Assembly: GCA_029168955.1 (NCBI GenBank)
Contig: JAPDOI010000066.1
Coordinates: forward strand, 1,798,501-1,862,500
Direction: 5' to 3'
DNA length: 64,000 nucleotides
From: Aplectana chamaeleonis
Lineage: Eukaryota > Nematoda > Chromadorea > Rhabditida > Cosmocercidae
The notes beneath the pieces are model-generated. The model was not told the DNA's origin and searched no databases. It saw only the letters and a program-made list of their open reading frames with translations. Of the stretch, positions 41,325-52,641 are shown in pieces (position 1 is the stretch's first letter; the number at the start of each line of letters is the position of its first letter). The position numbers and the translations under genes were made by a program.

Positions 41325-44300
41325 CGAGCAGGCTTCGCCGGCCACCCACCGTATAGTATTCGTTCAGCTTCGCCGAACGGTAGGCCGGCTTCGCCGGCCA
41401 CCCTTTAATGAAGTATTCGTTCGGCTTCGCCGAACGATGGGCCAACTTCGCCTGCTAACCTCCGTATAGTATTCGTTCTGCTTCGCCGAACGAAGGCCGG
41501 CTTCACCGACCCACCTCCAATCACCACGCGTAGTATTCGCTTGGCTCCGCCAAACGATGGGCCGACTTCGCCGACCCACCTCCATTCACCACGCGTAGTA
41601 TTCGTTCGGCTTCGCCGAACGATGGGCCGGCTTCGCCGACCCACCTCCATTCATCACGCGTAGTATTCGTTTGGCTCCGCCGAACGATGGGCCGGCTTTG
41701 CCGACCCACCTCCATTAACCACGCGCTGTATTCGGTCGGCTTGGCCGAACGATGGGCCGGCATCGCCGGCCACCCACCGTATAGTACTCGCTCGGCTTCG
41801 CCGAACGATTGGCCGGCTTCGCCTGCTACCCTCCGTATAGTATTCGTTCTGCTTCGCCGAACGATGGGCCGGCTTCGCCGGCCACCCTCTATGTAGTATC
41901 TGTTTGGCTTCGCCAAACCATGGGCCGGCTTCGCCGGCCACCCACCGTATAGTACTCGCTCGGCTTCGCCGAACAATTGGCCGGCTTCGCCTGCTACCCT
42001 CCGTATAGTATTCGTTCTGCTTCGCCGAACGATGGGCTGGCTTCGCCGGCCACCCTCTATGTAGTATTTGTTTGGCTTCGCCAAACGATGGGGCCGCTTC
42101 GCCCGCCACCTCTATGTAGTATTAGTTTGGCTTCGCCAAACCGCCAGCTTCGCCGGCCACCCACCGTATAGTACTCGCTCGGCTTCGCCGAACGATTGGC
42201 CGGCTTCGCCTGCTACCCTCCGTATAGTATTCGTTCTGCTTCGCCGAACGATGGGCCGGCTTCGCCGGCCACCCTCTATGTAGTATTCGTTTGGCTTCGC
42301 CAAACGATGGGCCGGCTTCGCCGGCCACCCTCTATGTAGTAATCGTTTCGCTTCGCCAAACGATGGGCCAGCTTCGCCGGCCACCCTCCATGTAGTATTC
42401 GTTTGGCTTAGCCAAACGATGGGCCGGCTTCGCCGGCCACCCTCTATGTAGTATTAGTTTGGCTTCGCCAAACCATGGGCCGGCTTCGCCGACCCACTTC
42501 CATTCACCACGCGTTGTATTCGGTCGGCTTGGCCGAACGATGGGCCGGCTTCGCCGACCACCCACCGTATAGTATTCGTTTGGCTTCGCCAAACCACAAA
42601 GCCGCTTCGCCGGCCACCCTCGATGTAGTATCCGTTTGGCTTCGCCAAACGATGGAGCCAGCTTCGCCGGCCACCTTCCATGTAGTATCCGTTTGGCTCG
42701 GCCAAACGAAGGGCCGGCTTCGCCGGCCACCCTCTATGTAGTAATTGTTTGGCTTCGCCGAACGATGGGCCGGCTTCGCGGACTCACCTCCATTCACCAC
42801 GCGTAGTATTCGTTTGGATCCGCCAAACGATGGGCCGGCTTTGCCGACCCACCTCCATTCACCACGCGTTGTATTCGTTTGGCTTAGCCAAACGATGGGC
42901 CAACTTCGCCGGTCACCCTCTATGTAGTAATCGTTTGGCTTCGCCGAACGATGAGCCGGGCTTCGCCGACCACCCACCGTATAGTACTCGCTCGGCTTCG
43001 CCGAACGATTGGCCGGCTTCGCCTGCTACCCTCCATGTAGTATTCGTTTGGCTTAGCCGACGATGGGCCGGCTTCGCCGGCCACCCTCTATGTAGTATTC
43101 GTTTGGCTTCGCCAAACCATGGGCCGGCTTCGCCGGCCACCTTCCATGTAGTATTCGTTTGGCTTCGCCAAACTGATGGGCCAACTTCGCCGGCCACCCT
43201 CCATGTAGTATTCGTTTGGCTTCTACGCCAAACGATGGGCCAACTTCGCCGGCCGCCCTCTATGTAGTAATCGTTTGGCTTCGCCGAACGATGGGCCATT
43301 TCGCCGGCCACCTTCCATGTAGTATTCGTTTGGCTTCGCCAGAACGATGGGCCAACTTCGCCGGCCACCCTCTATGTAGTAATTGTTTGGCTTCGCCGAA
43401 CGATGGGCCGGCTTCGCGGACCCACCTCCATTCACCACGCGTAGTATTCGTTTGGATCCGCCAAACGATGGGCCGGCTTTGCCGACCCACCTCCATTCAC
43501 CACGCGTTGTATTCGTTTGGCTTAGCCAAACGATGGGCCGGCTTCGCCGGCCACCCTCTATGTAGTAATCGTTTGGCTTCGCCGAACGATGGGCCGGCTT
43601 CGCCGGCCACCCACCGTATAGTACTCGCTCGGCTTCGCCGAACGATTGGCCGGCTTCGCCTGCTACCCTCTATGTAGTATTCGTTTGGCTTCGCCAAACG
43701 ATGGGCCGGCTTCGCCGGCCACCCTCTATGTAGTAATCGTTTGGCTTCGCCGAACGATGGGCCGGCTTCGCCGGCCACCCTCGATGTAGTATTCGTTTGG
43801 CTTCGCCAAACCATGGGCCGGCTTCGCCGGCCACCCTCCATGTAGTATTCGTTTGGCTTCGCCAAACGATGGGCCGGCTTCGCCGGCCACCCTCTATGTA
43901 GTAATCGTTTGGCTTCGCCGAGCGATGGGCCGGCTTCGCGGACCCACCTCCATTCACCACGCGTAGTATTCGTTTGGATCCGCCAAACGATGGGCCGGCT
44001 TCGCCGGCCACCCTCTATGTAGTAATTGTTTGGCTTCGCCGAACGATGGGCCGGCTTCGCCGGCCACCCTCTATGTAGTAATTGTTTGGCTTCGCCGAAC
44101 GATGGGCCGGCTTCGCGGACCCACCTCCATTCACCACGCGTAGTATTCGTTTGGATCCGCCAAACGATGGGCCGGCTTTGCCGACCCACCTCCATTCACC
44201 ACGCGTTGTATTCGTTTGGCTTAGCCAAACGATGGGCCCTTCGCCGGCCACCTCTATGTAGTAATCGTTTGGCTTCGCCGAACGATGGGCCAGCTTCGCC

Positions 44301-45393
44301 GGCCACCCACCGTATAGTACTCGCTCGGCTTCGCCGAACGATTGGCCGGCTTCGCCTGCTACCCTCTATGTAGTATTCGTTTGGCTTCGCCAAACGATGG
44401 GCCGGCTTCGCCGGCCACCCTCTATGTAGGAATCGTTTGGCTTCGCCGAACGATTCCGGCTTCGCCGGCCACCCTCGATGTAGTACTCGCTCGGCTTCGC
44501 CGAACGATTGGCCGGCTTCGCCTGCTACCCTCTATGTAGTATTCGTTTGGCTTCGCCAAACGATGGGCCGGCTTCGCCGGCCACCCTCTATGTAGTAATC
44601 GTTTGGCTTCGCCGAACGATGGGCCGGCTTCGCCCGCCACCCTCGATGTAGTATTCGTTTGGCTTCGCCAAACATGAGCCAACTTCGCCGGCCACCCTCC
44701 ATGTAGTATTCGTTTGGCTTCGCCAACGATGGAGCCAACTTCGCCGGCCACCCTCTATGTAGTAATTATTTGGCTTCGCCGAACGATGGGCCGGCTTCGC
44801 GGACCCACCTCCATTCACCACCCGTAGTATTCGTTTGGATCCGCCAAACGATGGGCCGGCTTTGCCGACCCACCTCCATTCACCACGCGTTGTATTCGTT
44901 TGGCTTAGCCAAACGATGGGCCGGCTTCGCCGGCCACCCTCTATGTAGTAATCGTTTGGCTTCGCCGAACGATGGGCCGGCTTCGCCGGCCACCCACCGT
45001 ATAGTACTCGCTCGGCTTCGCCGAACGATTGGCCGGCTTCGCCTGCTACCCTCTATGTAGTATTCGTTTGGCTTCGCCAAACGATGGGCCGGCTTCGCCG
45101 GCCACCCTCTATGTAGTAATCGTTTGGCTTCGCCGAACGATGGGCCAACTTCAGCCGGCCACCCTCGATGTAGTATTCGTTTGGCTTCGCCAAATCCTTG
45201 GGCCGGCTTCGCCGGCCCCCCTCCATGTAGTATTCGTTTGGCTTCGCCAAACGATGGGCCGGCTTCGCCGGCCGCCCTCTATGTAGTAATCGTTTGGCTT
45301 CGCCGAACGATGGGCCGGCTTCGCCGGCCACCCTCGATGTAGTATTCGTTTGGCTTCGCCAAACCATGGGCCGGCTTCGCCGGCCACTCTCGA
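41325..45393. repeat. 56-bp double-palindrome minisatellite, ~70 units
   Basis: The consensus unit has a spacer CCACCCTCTATGTAGTATTCG, a first palindrome TTTGGCTTCGCCAAA, then CGATG and a second palindrome GGCCGGCTTCGCCGGCC. Both stems (6-7 bp) close on a TTC triloop. Variants differ in the spacer (CTCTATGTAGTA, CACCGTATAGTACTCGCTC, CTCCATTCACCACGCG) and in compensating arm changes such as CTCGGCTTCGCCGAA. Because 56 is not a multiple of 3 and stops are rare, long frames (up to 232 codons) stay open on both strands; I do not consider them genes. There is no autonomous element or CRISPR-associated gene nearby. Confidence 0.95.
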
Positions 45394-45454
45394 TGAACTC
45401 CTTAAATACCTCAGCGATTTACAGGAGATTTCCAAAAAAAGAAATTTTAATAGA
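45394..45454 (+). repeat. 61-bp direct repeat, right copy
   Basis: It follows the last array unit directly (..CACTCTCGA|TGAACTCC). It is identical to the left copy except at its last base. Confidence 0.9.
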
Positions 45455-45544
45455 TTTGCGATGAGAAAAGGGATACACGGATGGCAATTTTCAAGGCGTT
45501 CAAGAAATGAGGCCCATTTGTCAATATTTGAAAAATTCCATTTG

Positions 45545-46260
45545 ATTTGGTCCTAGGCTTCAAAATGGGCAAATTTCTGCTGGCCAAACGCGACTTTTGA
45601 CGATTTCGAGAACGCTACCATAAAATCGCCCTAAAACTACTTGGGCGATATTTGGGCTGCATAACACAAATCTATGGCCAGTTTATCGATTTTCCTTGAA
45701 TTACGGTGTGTAATGGTGGATATACTCAAGCGATTCTCGGCCCCGAGCCGCACGGAATAGGAATCGGAGCCGCCTGACAGTTTGGCTCGTTCTTCTCATC
45801 TCCGGGCCACTGTTGTTGCTGTTCGGGTGAGCCGGAGCAGCCCCTACAGCAACAGCAGCGGCCCGTGAAGCAACAACAGCGGCCCGGATAGCAACAGAAG
45901 CCGACCCGCAGATTGGGAACACGTTCCGAACTGTCAGGCGGCTCGGGGCCGACAATCGCCTGAGTACGGTAGCTCCGTTAAAGCCTCATATTTAACTCAA
46001 AATTTCACTGTGGGTGTTATTTGGGACGCTGAACACGAATTCGAGGTCTATTTTTCGATTTTCGAAATTTTAAGGTAAGTAACGCCATGTAAAAGGCATC
46101 ATGCCTACCGTAATCCACAGTAACCCTAAGCCTGGCGAGGAATAAACCCCAGCTTCGGGTTCAGCGCCCTAAATAACCAGCCAGTTGAAAGTTTGAGCCG
46201 CATCTCAGAATTTTTTTCTAAACATCCCGAAAAATCCCTTACCTTTTTATGAAGCAATGA
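45545..46260. mobile_element. Family A repeat, degraded copy, split by family K
   Basis: It shares GCTGAACACGAATTCGAGGT, CTACCGTAATCCACAGTAAC and GGCCAAACGCGACTTTTGACG with other A copies. Confidence 0.6.
45723..45966. mobile_element. Family K hairpin MITE copy 4, TA target duplication
   Basis: TA-CTCAAGCGATTCTCGGCC at the left; GGCCGACAATCGCCTGAG-TA at the right. The family A copy at 24706-24725 preserves the empty site GGGTATACGGTAG, so insertion at TA with duplication is directly supported. Confidence 0.82.
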
Positions 46261-46492
46261 AAATGCCACTTCTTTGGAATCTCCATTTAAAGGATTTCAA
46301 GCACGGATCATTTAAGTACTGTCACCGACATACAGCAACGATTTCCAAATCGCCACGAGGTGGGTAAAGTAATCCCTAGTTAGGTACATTTTTTCCTTAT
46401 GCGGCTCCTGTTCACGATAAAATCAGACACAAAAGGCCAGAATCAACCTTAACCATCCATAAAGTCCAACTAAAGCAAACAAAAAAACTGAC
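46261..46492. other. Unassigned
   Basis: Nothing recognised apart from an AT-rich run. Confidence 0.3.
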
Positions 46493-46731
46493 CCTGAACG
46501 CGGCGGCGACCAGCCGTCGGGCGAGCATTGCTTGGCAGTGGCGGTGGGGAACGCGTGTGGAGACGACTGCTGCAGCCGGCTGGGGGGTGACTGGCCTCTG
46601 GCCACCGATTGCACTTACTGCCGACTAGGAGGAGGCAAAATGCTCACTGGCAAACTGCCCCAACCCAGCTGATCACGTGCACAAGGGCAGCGGCACCCTC
46701 CAGATGAGCCAGTCGACTGCGTGAGAATCTG
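46493..46731 (-). CDS. GC-rich exon-like segment, unrecognised
   Basis: A TATTTCAG acceptor precedes 46731; one frame reads FSRSRLAHLEGAAALVHVIS.. to a GTGAGC donor near 46651. Further on, SAIGGQRPVTPQPAAAVVST..MLARRLVAAAFR ends at GTCAGT (46491-46492). The region is GC-rich between AT-rich flanks. MLARRLVAAAFR resembles a mitochondrial presequence, but no downstream exon could be joined. It could be the start of a gene or chance. Confidence 0.22.
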
Positions 46732-47173
46732 AAATAGCTAGCATGTAATAAATTTCAAACAGCAAACGAAATGCATGGAATGACTTGCAGAACAAGCAGG
46801 AGACGGGGGAGCACGAAAAACGGGCAAAAACCGACGGGGGCCGACATATTGAACAAAAATTCAGTTTAAACGATTATTTTACATATTGTTAATTGAACTA
46901 TCGAAGAGAGAACAGGGTAGGGAAAGGCTCACGCTATGATAATTACAAAAGGGGACCGCAGCCTTGAGCGCTCGAAATGGAGGGGGCCACGGCTCCTGCC
47001 GACCACCATGCAGAAATAGTTGGCATTAAGCGGTACAAAAAAAATTATAAGAAAATATATAAAGGAGTAAATTCGAAAAACACATTAAAATTAGATCGGC
47101 TAGCTAAAACAATATTTATTTAATCACAGAGTCATCAAGTTTCGCTTAATTCCCATTGATCAGGAGATCAGTG

Positions 47174-47691
47174 CAGGGTTAAGCATGGCGCTGTGATCGA
47201 TCCAAGCAAGGTGCGGCCCCCATGGCTCCTTTGTTGGGAACTCGTGCGACCCCCCTCCCTCCGTCTCAAAACTTTGTGCGGCCTTCTAGGTTTGCTGCGA
47301 GTGTTATCTTCGGGTATATCCGTAAGTTTTGCTAAATTTTATGATTTTGTGAATAGTTTACTATTATTCTTTTATGATGTTTTTTAATGTGTTCTTTTGA
47401 TACAATTTCATTCCATATATTTTTTCAAATTCTGGAAGAACCGAATTTCAATTACTCCCATTGTAAACGGCTGTGGCTGCGGCCCCCTTCTGTGATGACC
47501 ACAGTGTAAATCTAACCCTGGACCAGGCTCACGACTCACCTGAGGTAGCATGAATTTTTGAGATGAGGGGAGAGGCCATCAAAATCTCTAAGCTGGAGGG
47601 AGGGAGCCACAAAAAATTTCCAAACTGGAGGGAGGGGGTCGCGCCTCTCACGGACCGATCACAGCGCCATGTCTTACCCTGAAACTCGGCA
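47174..47691. mobile_element. TIR element with GGCGCTGTGATCG ends
   Basis: CAGGGTTAAGCATGGCGCTG then TGATCGATC at the left; GATCACAGCGCCATGTCTTA then CCCTG at the right. No matching flanks were found, so the superfamily is unclear; CAGGG ends resemble hAT. Confidence 0.6.
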
Positions 47692-47694
47692 AAA

Positions 47695-48415
47695 CAGGCC
47701 CTGAATCAATTTTAAAAAATTGATTCTTCAAATCTACACTTATTACTTGCATTTATATGCATTTTTCGCGGCGGACTAGTTCGGAATCGACTTCCCTCGA
47801 AAATTAAAATAAGAAATTTCACACAATGAACGAAGAACGAAAAATATAAATTGGCTATAGAATATTTTCCGCGTTTTCATCTATCTAATGTCAGAAAATT
47901 TCTTCGCTCAGAGTTAAATAAGACATGACACTGAGATCGGTTCCTTAGAGGTTCGGCCCACTCCCTGCAGGCACGAAAAATTTTTGCGGCCCACCCCCCC
48001 CCGACTTGGAAATTTTCACGGCTTCTCGAGTGGGCCGTGATTGTGATCTTCAAATCAATAAAAATTCTCCAGGATTTTTTTCAAAATCTACATAAATTAC
48101 CTGTTATTATTGGCATTTCTCACAGCAACCTAGTCCGGATTCAATTTTTCTCGAATATTCGGATATAAAATTTCACACGAAAAAAAAATATATTAATAGG
48201 ATTTTCTTTGCGTTTCCATCTTTTGAATATTCGAAAATTTCTCTATTCAGAACAGGTTAAGACATGGAGACATCAATCCGTTATAGGTGCGGCCCACTCC
48301 CTGCGAGCTTGCCAAATTTTGTGCCGCCCCCTGACCGCAACTTGGGAATTTTCGCCGCTCCGCAGATGGGACGTGATCGCCATCCTCAAATCAATGAAAA
48401 ATCAGCGAAGTTCCA
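47695..48415. repeat. Two tandem ~360-bp repeat units
   Basis: Unit 1 (47695-48059) and unit 2 (48060-48415) share, in the same order, TCTACA..ATTAC, GAATATTC/TTTCCGCG, AAATTTCACAC and CGGCCCACTCCCTGC. Both are diverged. Confidence 0.6.
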
Positions 48416-48539
48416 TAATTTCATGTAAAACACCATTATTTTTATATTTTAAACTAATTTTGAATATGTTTTGAATATACTTTTATTCCACTTAGTTTTA
48501 CAGTTTTTTGTGCCGCTGAATATAAACTATTTTTCCTGT

Positions 48540-49680
48540 TCGCAGGCGGACGCTGCGATTCCCCTTTTCCCTCTGTGATCATCACAGCGTGAGCCAAACG
48601 CTGGTGGCAGCACAGGCAGAAAGAAGGAGTGAAGCTTACATGAACTGAGGATCGCGGTGGAATAGCGGGGATATCGAGGTGAAATCGCGGCAGATTCAAT
48701 GCAGACTCGGAAGAAAATCAACACCCTGGTTAAATATGTACAGCACATAAACCAAAACTCGGAGCTAAGCCTTAGAGGAAAAGTGGAATAACTACGGTAG
48801 ATCAGATGTGCAGGGAAGAATAACGGAAACTTCGCGGATTAATCATGACAAAATCAGAACTAGGAAAATCGAGGGTTCAGAATAACTCGCGGTAAGCTGC
48901 GAAAAGTTTGAATAAAATCATGACCACATAAAGAGACAACCTACGAGATTCGGGCCAGGTTGGAAACCAAAATGGTAACATCGGCATATTCGAGGCAATA
49001 CCGAGGAATCATGGCGGTAGGTCAAAGGCAAATTGGAGAGCATGCAATAGAGAATTCGCAGATCATAAGAAGAAAGCGGGAGAGCTTGAAATAGCAACAT
49101 CTACGATTTCATCCGACTTCGCGGCAGAATCAAGGCTAAGTCGAGGAATCGCAAAAACTTGCCGCTAACCATCTAACCAAAGGACTGAATCCGAGGCAGA
49201 TTTGTGGCAGCACAGGTAGTGAAAAAGAACACCATCGTGAAGGAATTGAGTATAACGGAAGAATCGCGGGAATATCGGGGCTGAATCGCGGCAGATTCCA
49301 TGCAAACACGAAATAAAATCGAGATACCGGATAAACTACAAGGCGAAGTAGAGAATCGAGAGAATCGTGGACCGAAAACTCATAGACCGAGAGAATCGGT
49401 TACGGGATAATTCGTCGCAACACGCAGAAAAAAAGGAGTACATCGTAGAAGATTAGGGAATCACGGACAAACTGCAGGAATACCGCGGTGGATTCGAGGC
49501 GAACTAGAGGGTGAATCGAAACTGGGGTAAATTGCAACGGCCAAGATGAAAACCTAGGCAAAATCTGGGCCAAGCGGCAGTCAAACAAGGGAGGTTCCGC
49601 GGCATGGGTAAGACAAACTTCTAATATTGGGTAAATTACGCCCAAAAATGAAACTATAAACCAATAGAGCCAAAGGAAGA
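48540..49680. repeat. Degenerate GAATCGCGG-rich repeat
   Basis: Strings such as GAATCGCGGCAGATTC and CGAGG..GAATCGCGG recur irregularly. The reverse-complement style (CCGCGATATTGCCTCGATT) dominates 57.5-58.1 kb. No gene. Confidence 0.4.
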
Positions 49681-50019
49681 GACTTTGTCAGCAGCATTGC
49701 CATTACCAAGGTAGAATTGTAAAGTAGCGATCAATATAAATGTTGACGCAGCGGAGGTGACAAAGTGCAAAACTCGCTTCCATTTCAAAGCCTTTCAAAC
49801 TTTCGAATTAAGTAATTAGAGACAAAGAAGACCAGAACCACTTCTTTGTTCTAGAACCATTTAGAAAACATATCGACATACTTAAGAAATCGAATTCCCA
49901 GTGATTTCACTAAGTTTCACTTCAGCCATATTCCACACTAGTTTCAGATTCTCCCATATCTCCTCAGTGTCTACTGCTTTTAACTTGAAGTAGAATGGGA
50001 TGGGTCGAGAGAGAACTCA

Positions 50020-50130
50020 GAAAACCTTTTACCCATTAGGAGAATTATTCCCTAGAGGGTCAAAGAAATCAGCAAGCAGCTATTTCAAAGCCACTGCTGT
50101 TCAATAGTGCACTGGAGGAACACGCGGCTC
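50020..50130 (+). repeat. Dispersed repeat, copy 1 (also 55575-55690)
   Basis: GGGTCAAAGAAATCAGCAAG then CAGCTATTTCAAAGCCAC and GTTCAATAGTGCACTGGAGG is repeated at 55575-55690 in the same orientation. Confidence 0.75.
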
Positions 50131-50143
50131 ACGAGGGAAGTGT

Positions 50144-50614
50144 TTAAAGGCAGTGTTCACGAGAAAAGTCGTTTTTCTAATTTTCCGACTATCTTGAAAA
50201 CGGTCCCATGCTGATTTCAATGATGTCCCTCAAATCGTACAAGACTCCCTGGAAACGGAGTTATGGCCCCTCGAAATTCAGCCAGGGAAGCATTGTGGAC
50301 GAGTTGTCCGAGGCTTGTAACTCCCGTTTTTTGCAGCCGATCTGTGCGAGCTGACCTGAGTAAAGAGAGAAGTTGAGAGTGAAGGGAAGAACGTGGCTTT
50401 TGATCGGAAACCATCGCTGATCCAACCACGAACTCAGGGCAACTGTTATAGGACGTGAGCGGAATGGCCCAATGGGTTGGCTAGCCCACGAGATTTTCAC
50501 CAACTTACCGGCCGTTTTTCGTCGCACTTCCGTTCTCTTCTTTGAAGGACCCAAAGCTTACGTTCTAGCCAAAAAAAAAACGTGCAACTTTTTCTTAGTG
50601 AACACTGCCTTTAA
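50144..50614 (+). mobile_element. TTAA-bounded MITE, family C' (train unit 1)
   Basis: TTAAAGGCAGTGTTCACGAG to GTGAACACTGCCTTTAA. Its right TTAA is also the left TTAA of the next element. Confidence 0.82.
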
Positions 50615-51082
50615 AGGCATAGTCCAAGCTCAGGGGTAATTTTTGATATTATATTCCGGCCGCTGTGTATAGCAACCCTGCCAAGCGCGAAACCTCAATT
50701 CGCTCAATGAAGCGAGGAAAAAGTCGGCCACGCCCACTTGGAAGAAAAAATGGGTGACGCCCCCCGACAAGCTTCCGATCTCAATAGGGAAGAGGAACAC
50801 GATCGATTTTATTTAAAATCTATGTCCTTCCAATTGTTTTCAGTCTGGCTTTATACTGGGACCTGTTTCAGAACTATGGCTGCGAATAACGAGAAAAGAC
50901 AGGCTCGAAACAACTCGTCCGCGAACTTCTCGCCGTTCAAATTCAAAATCTTTTAGGGGCCATAACTCCCTTAGTGGTGAGTTCTGAGCGATTTCGGAAA
51001 CACCATTGTGATCAGCGTGAAATTTTCTCCAACACAAGCAAGAAAACAAAAATTCGATACTGAGGTTGGACTGTGTCTCTAA
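50611..51082 (+). mobile_element. TTAA-bounded MITE, family B copy 4 (train unit 2)
   Basis: TTAAAGGCATAGTCCAAGCT to GGTTGGACTGTGTCTCTAA. It shares its left TTAA with unit 1. Confidence 0.82.
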
Positions 51083-51562
51083 AGGCATGGACCAACCTCA
51101 GAAACGCTTTTCAGTCTTCCTGTCTATCTTAATAACGGCCCGACACTGATTCCAATGATGTCTCTGAAGTCGTACAAGACGCCCTGGAAACGGAGTTACG
51201 GCCCCTCAAAAATTGAGCTAGGGAAGCATGGTGGACGAGTTGTCCGAGGGTTGTAACTTCCGTCATTTGCAACCGATGCATGCGAGCTGACCTGAATAAC
51301 GAGAAGTTGAGAAAGAAGGGAAAAACGGGGCTATTGATCGGAAACCGTCGCTCATGTCGCCACTGTTGAGCTCGAAAGATCGTAGAAGGGGCGTGCCAAA
51401 GTGGCTTCCTGATGTAGGCGCCACAGGGTGGCTTCCTCCTATAACTCGCTTATTCGGAAGAATTGAGAGCTTACACTTGGCAGGTGTTATATGGGGTGGG
51501 TCTATTTCACAATTATGTGGTTTTCTCAAATTTCGCCCCTAGGCTTGGACTGTGCCTTTAGA
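51079..51562 (+). mobile_element. Hybrid B/C' element (train unit 3)
   Basis: Family B-type ends (CTAAAGGCATGGACCAACCT, GGCTTGGACTGTGCCTTTAG) enclose a family C'-type interior (AATGATGTCTCTGAAGTCGT, GCATGCGAGCTGACCTGA). It looks like a recombinant. Confidence 0.7.
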
Positions 51563-51565
51563 GCG

Positions 51566-52056
51566 TTGAAGGCAGTGTTCGCGATTACTTTCGTCCCTGA
51601 GTTTTTCACACAAAACAATGCGATGGCCTCCAAATGTTACCAAAACTACGAAGAAACGGCGAGAAACGCATTGAAACGTCGTATTTCAGTGACATTATTC
51701 TATAACATGGACTAGTTGTCCGGTTGAATGAACATGTTCATGATGGTTGTCACCGGTGGAAAATTGGGTCAATTGAAAACAGAAGAATATCTTATGTAAA
51801 GCAGGATCATTTAGGGTCCCAAGGAAAGAGCGGAGGAATAGAGAGTAGAGAATTTCTAAGGACGGGTCCATAAAGAATTTCATTGTCACAACAAACACTT
51901 CCTGTGATGCGTAAGAGGCGGGTGACACTTGAGGATTCCGTGTACTTCTGGTGCGTTTTTCTCAATTTCTACGTCAATTTAGTTCTAAACAGGGGCCACT
52001 TAATCAATATAGCGAACAATCTCAAAAGTGAAGATTATCGTGATTACTGCCTTTAA
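51566..52056 (-). mobile_element. TTAA-bounded MITE, family C (train unit 4)
   Basis: TTGAAGGCAGTGTTCGCGAT to ATCGTGATTACTGCCTTTAA. It is the reverse complement of 5106-5597 along its full length. Confidence 0.82.
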
Positions 52057-52189
52057 AAGCATCTGCGAAAACGAATCACATCGTTAGTACATATCTACTG
52101 GGCCTCCATAGTAAGACTGTGAAGTATTTCGCCGCAAGCTGCTGATTCCAAGAAGTTGAAGAGTTTTTCCAGCTTCGCGAAAAGGTAAG

Positions 52190-52480
52190 CGGACCTACCA
52201 AGGCTGTGCGTTATAACGTTGACGTGTTGACGCGCTGATGAGTTCACGCGGTTTTTCATGAATTAATGATTAACGCTTAACGAAAAGGTAGTGAAATCAC
52301 GTTAATCTAGGTTCGTCAATTGTAGTGAATTTATAGCGATGATTGACATGGGATCTCTGATGACTTATTGATTTTTGCTGTCGTCAGGTAGTTTTTTTTA
52401 CAAAATTAAATAACGTATTTCTTTCGAAAAATAACGCTCAACGAAAAGAATTTTCCATTAACGCACGCTCTTGGTACTCA
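52190..52480. repeat. TTAACG-rich repeat, left part
   Basis: GATTAACGCTTAACGAAAAG.. and ATAACGCTCAACGAAAAGAA are mirrored at 53125-53400 (TTCGTTGAGCGTCAATCGTT, CTTTTCGTTAAGCGTTAATAG). A family B MITE occupies the middle. Confidence 0.55.
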
Positions 52481-52641
52481 TCCATTAGGACATTTTCAGG
52501 ATGTTTTGAAAACTATTTCCTGATCTGGCTCAAAACTCTCGTGCAGGGGTTAATTAGGGTACTAAAACGTATCTGAGGTCCGAATGTCGAAATTCTGAGG
52601 TCTACTGTTGGATACGACGGGTACCCGGGGTCTGTGGTGCG

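Noticed and set aside
41325..45393. CRISPR array or repeat-protein gene
   Set aside because: Units are contiguous with no unique spacers and no cas genes, and the context is eukaryotic. The long frames exist on both strands because 56-bp units without stops rotate through all frames.
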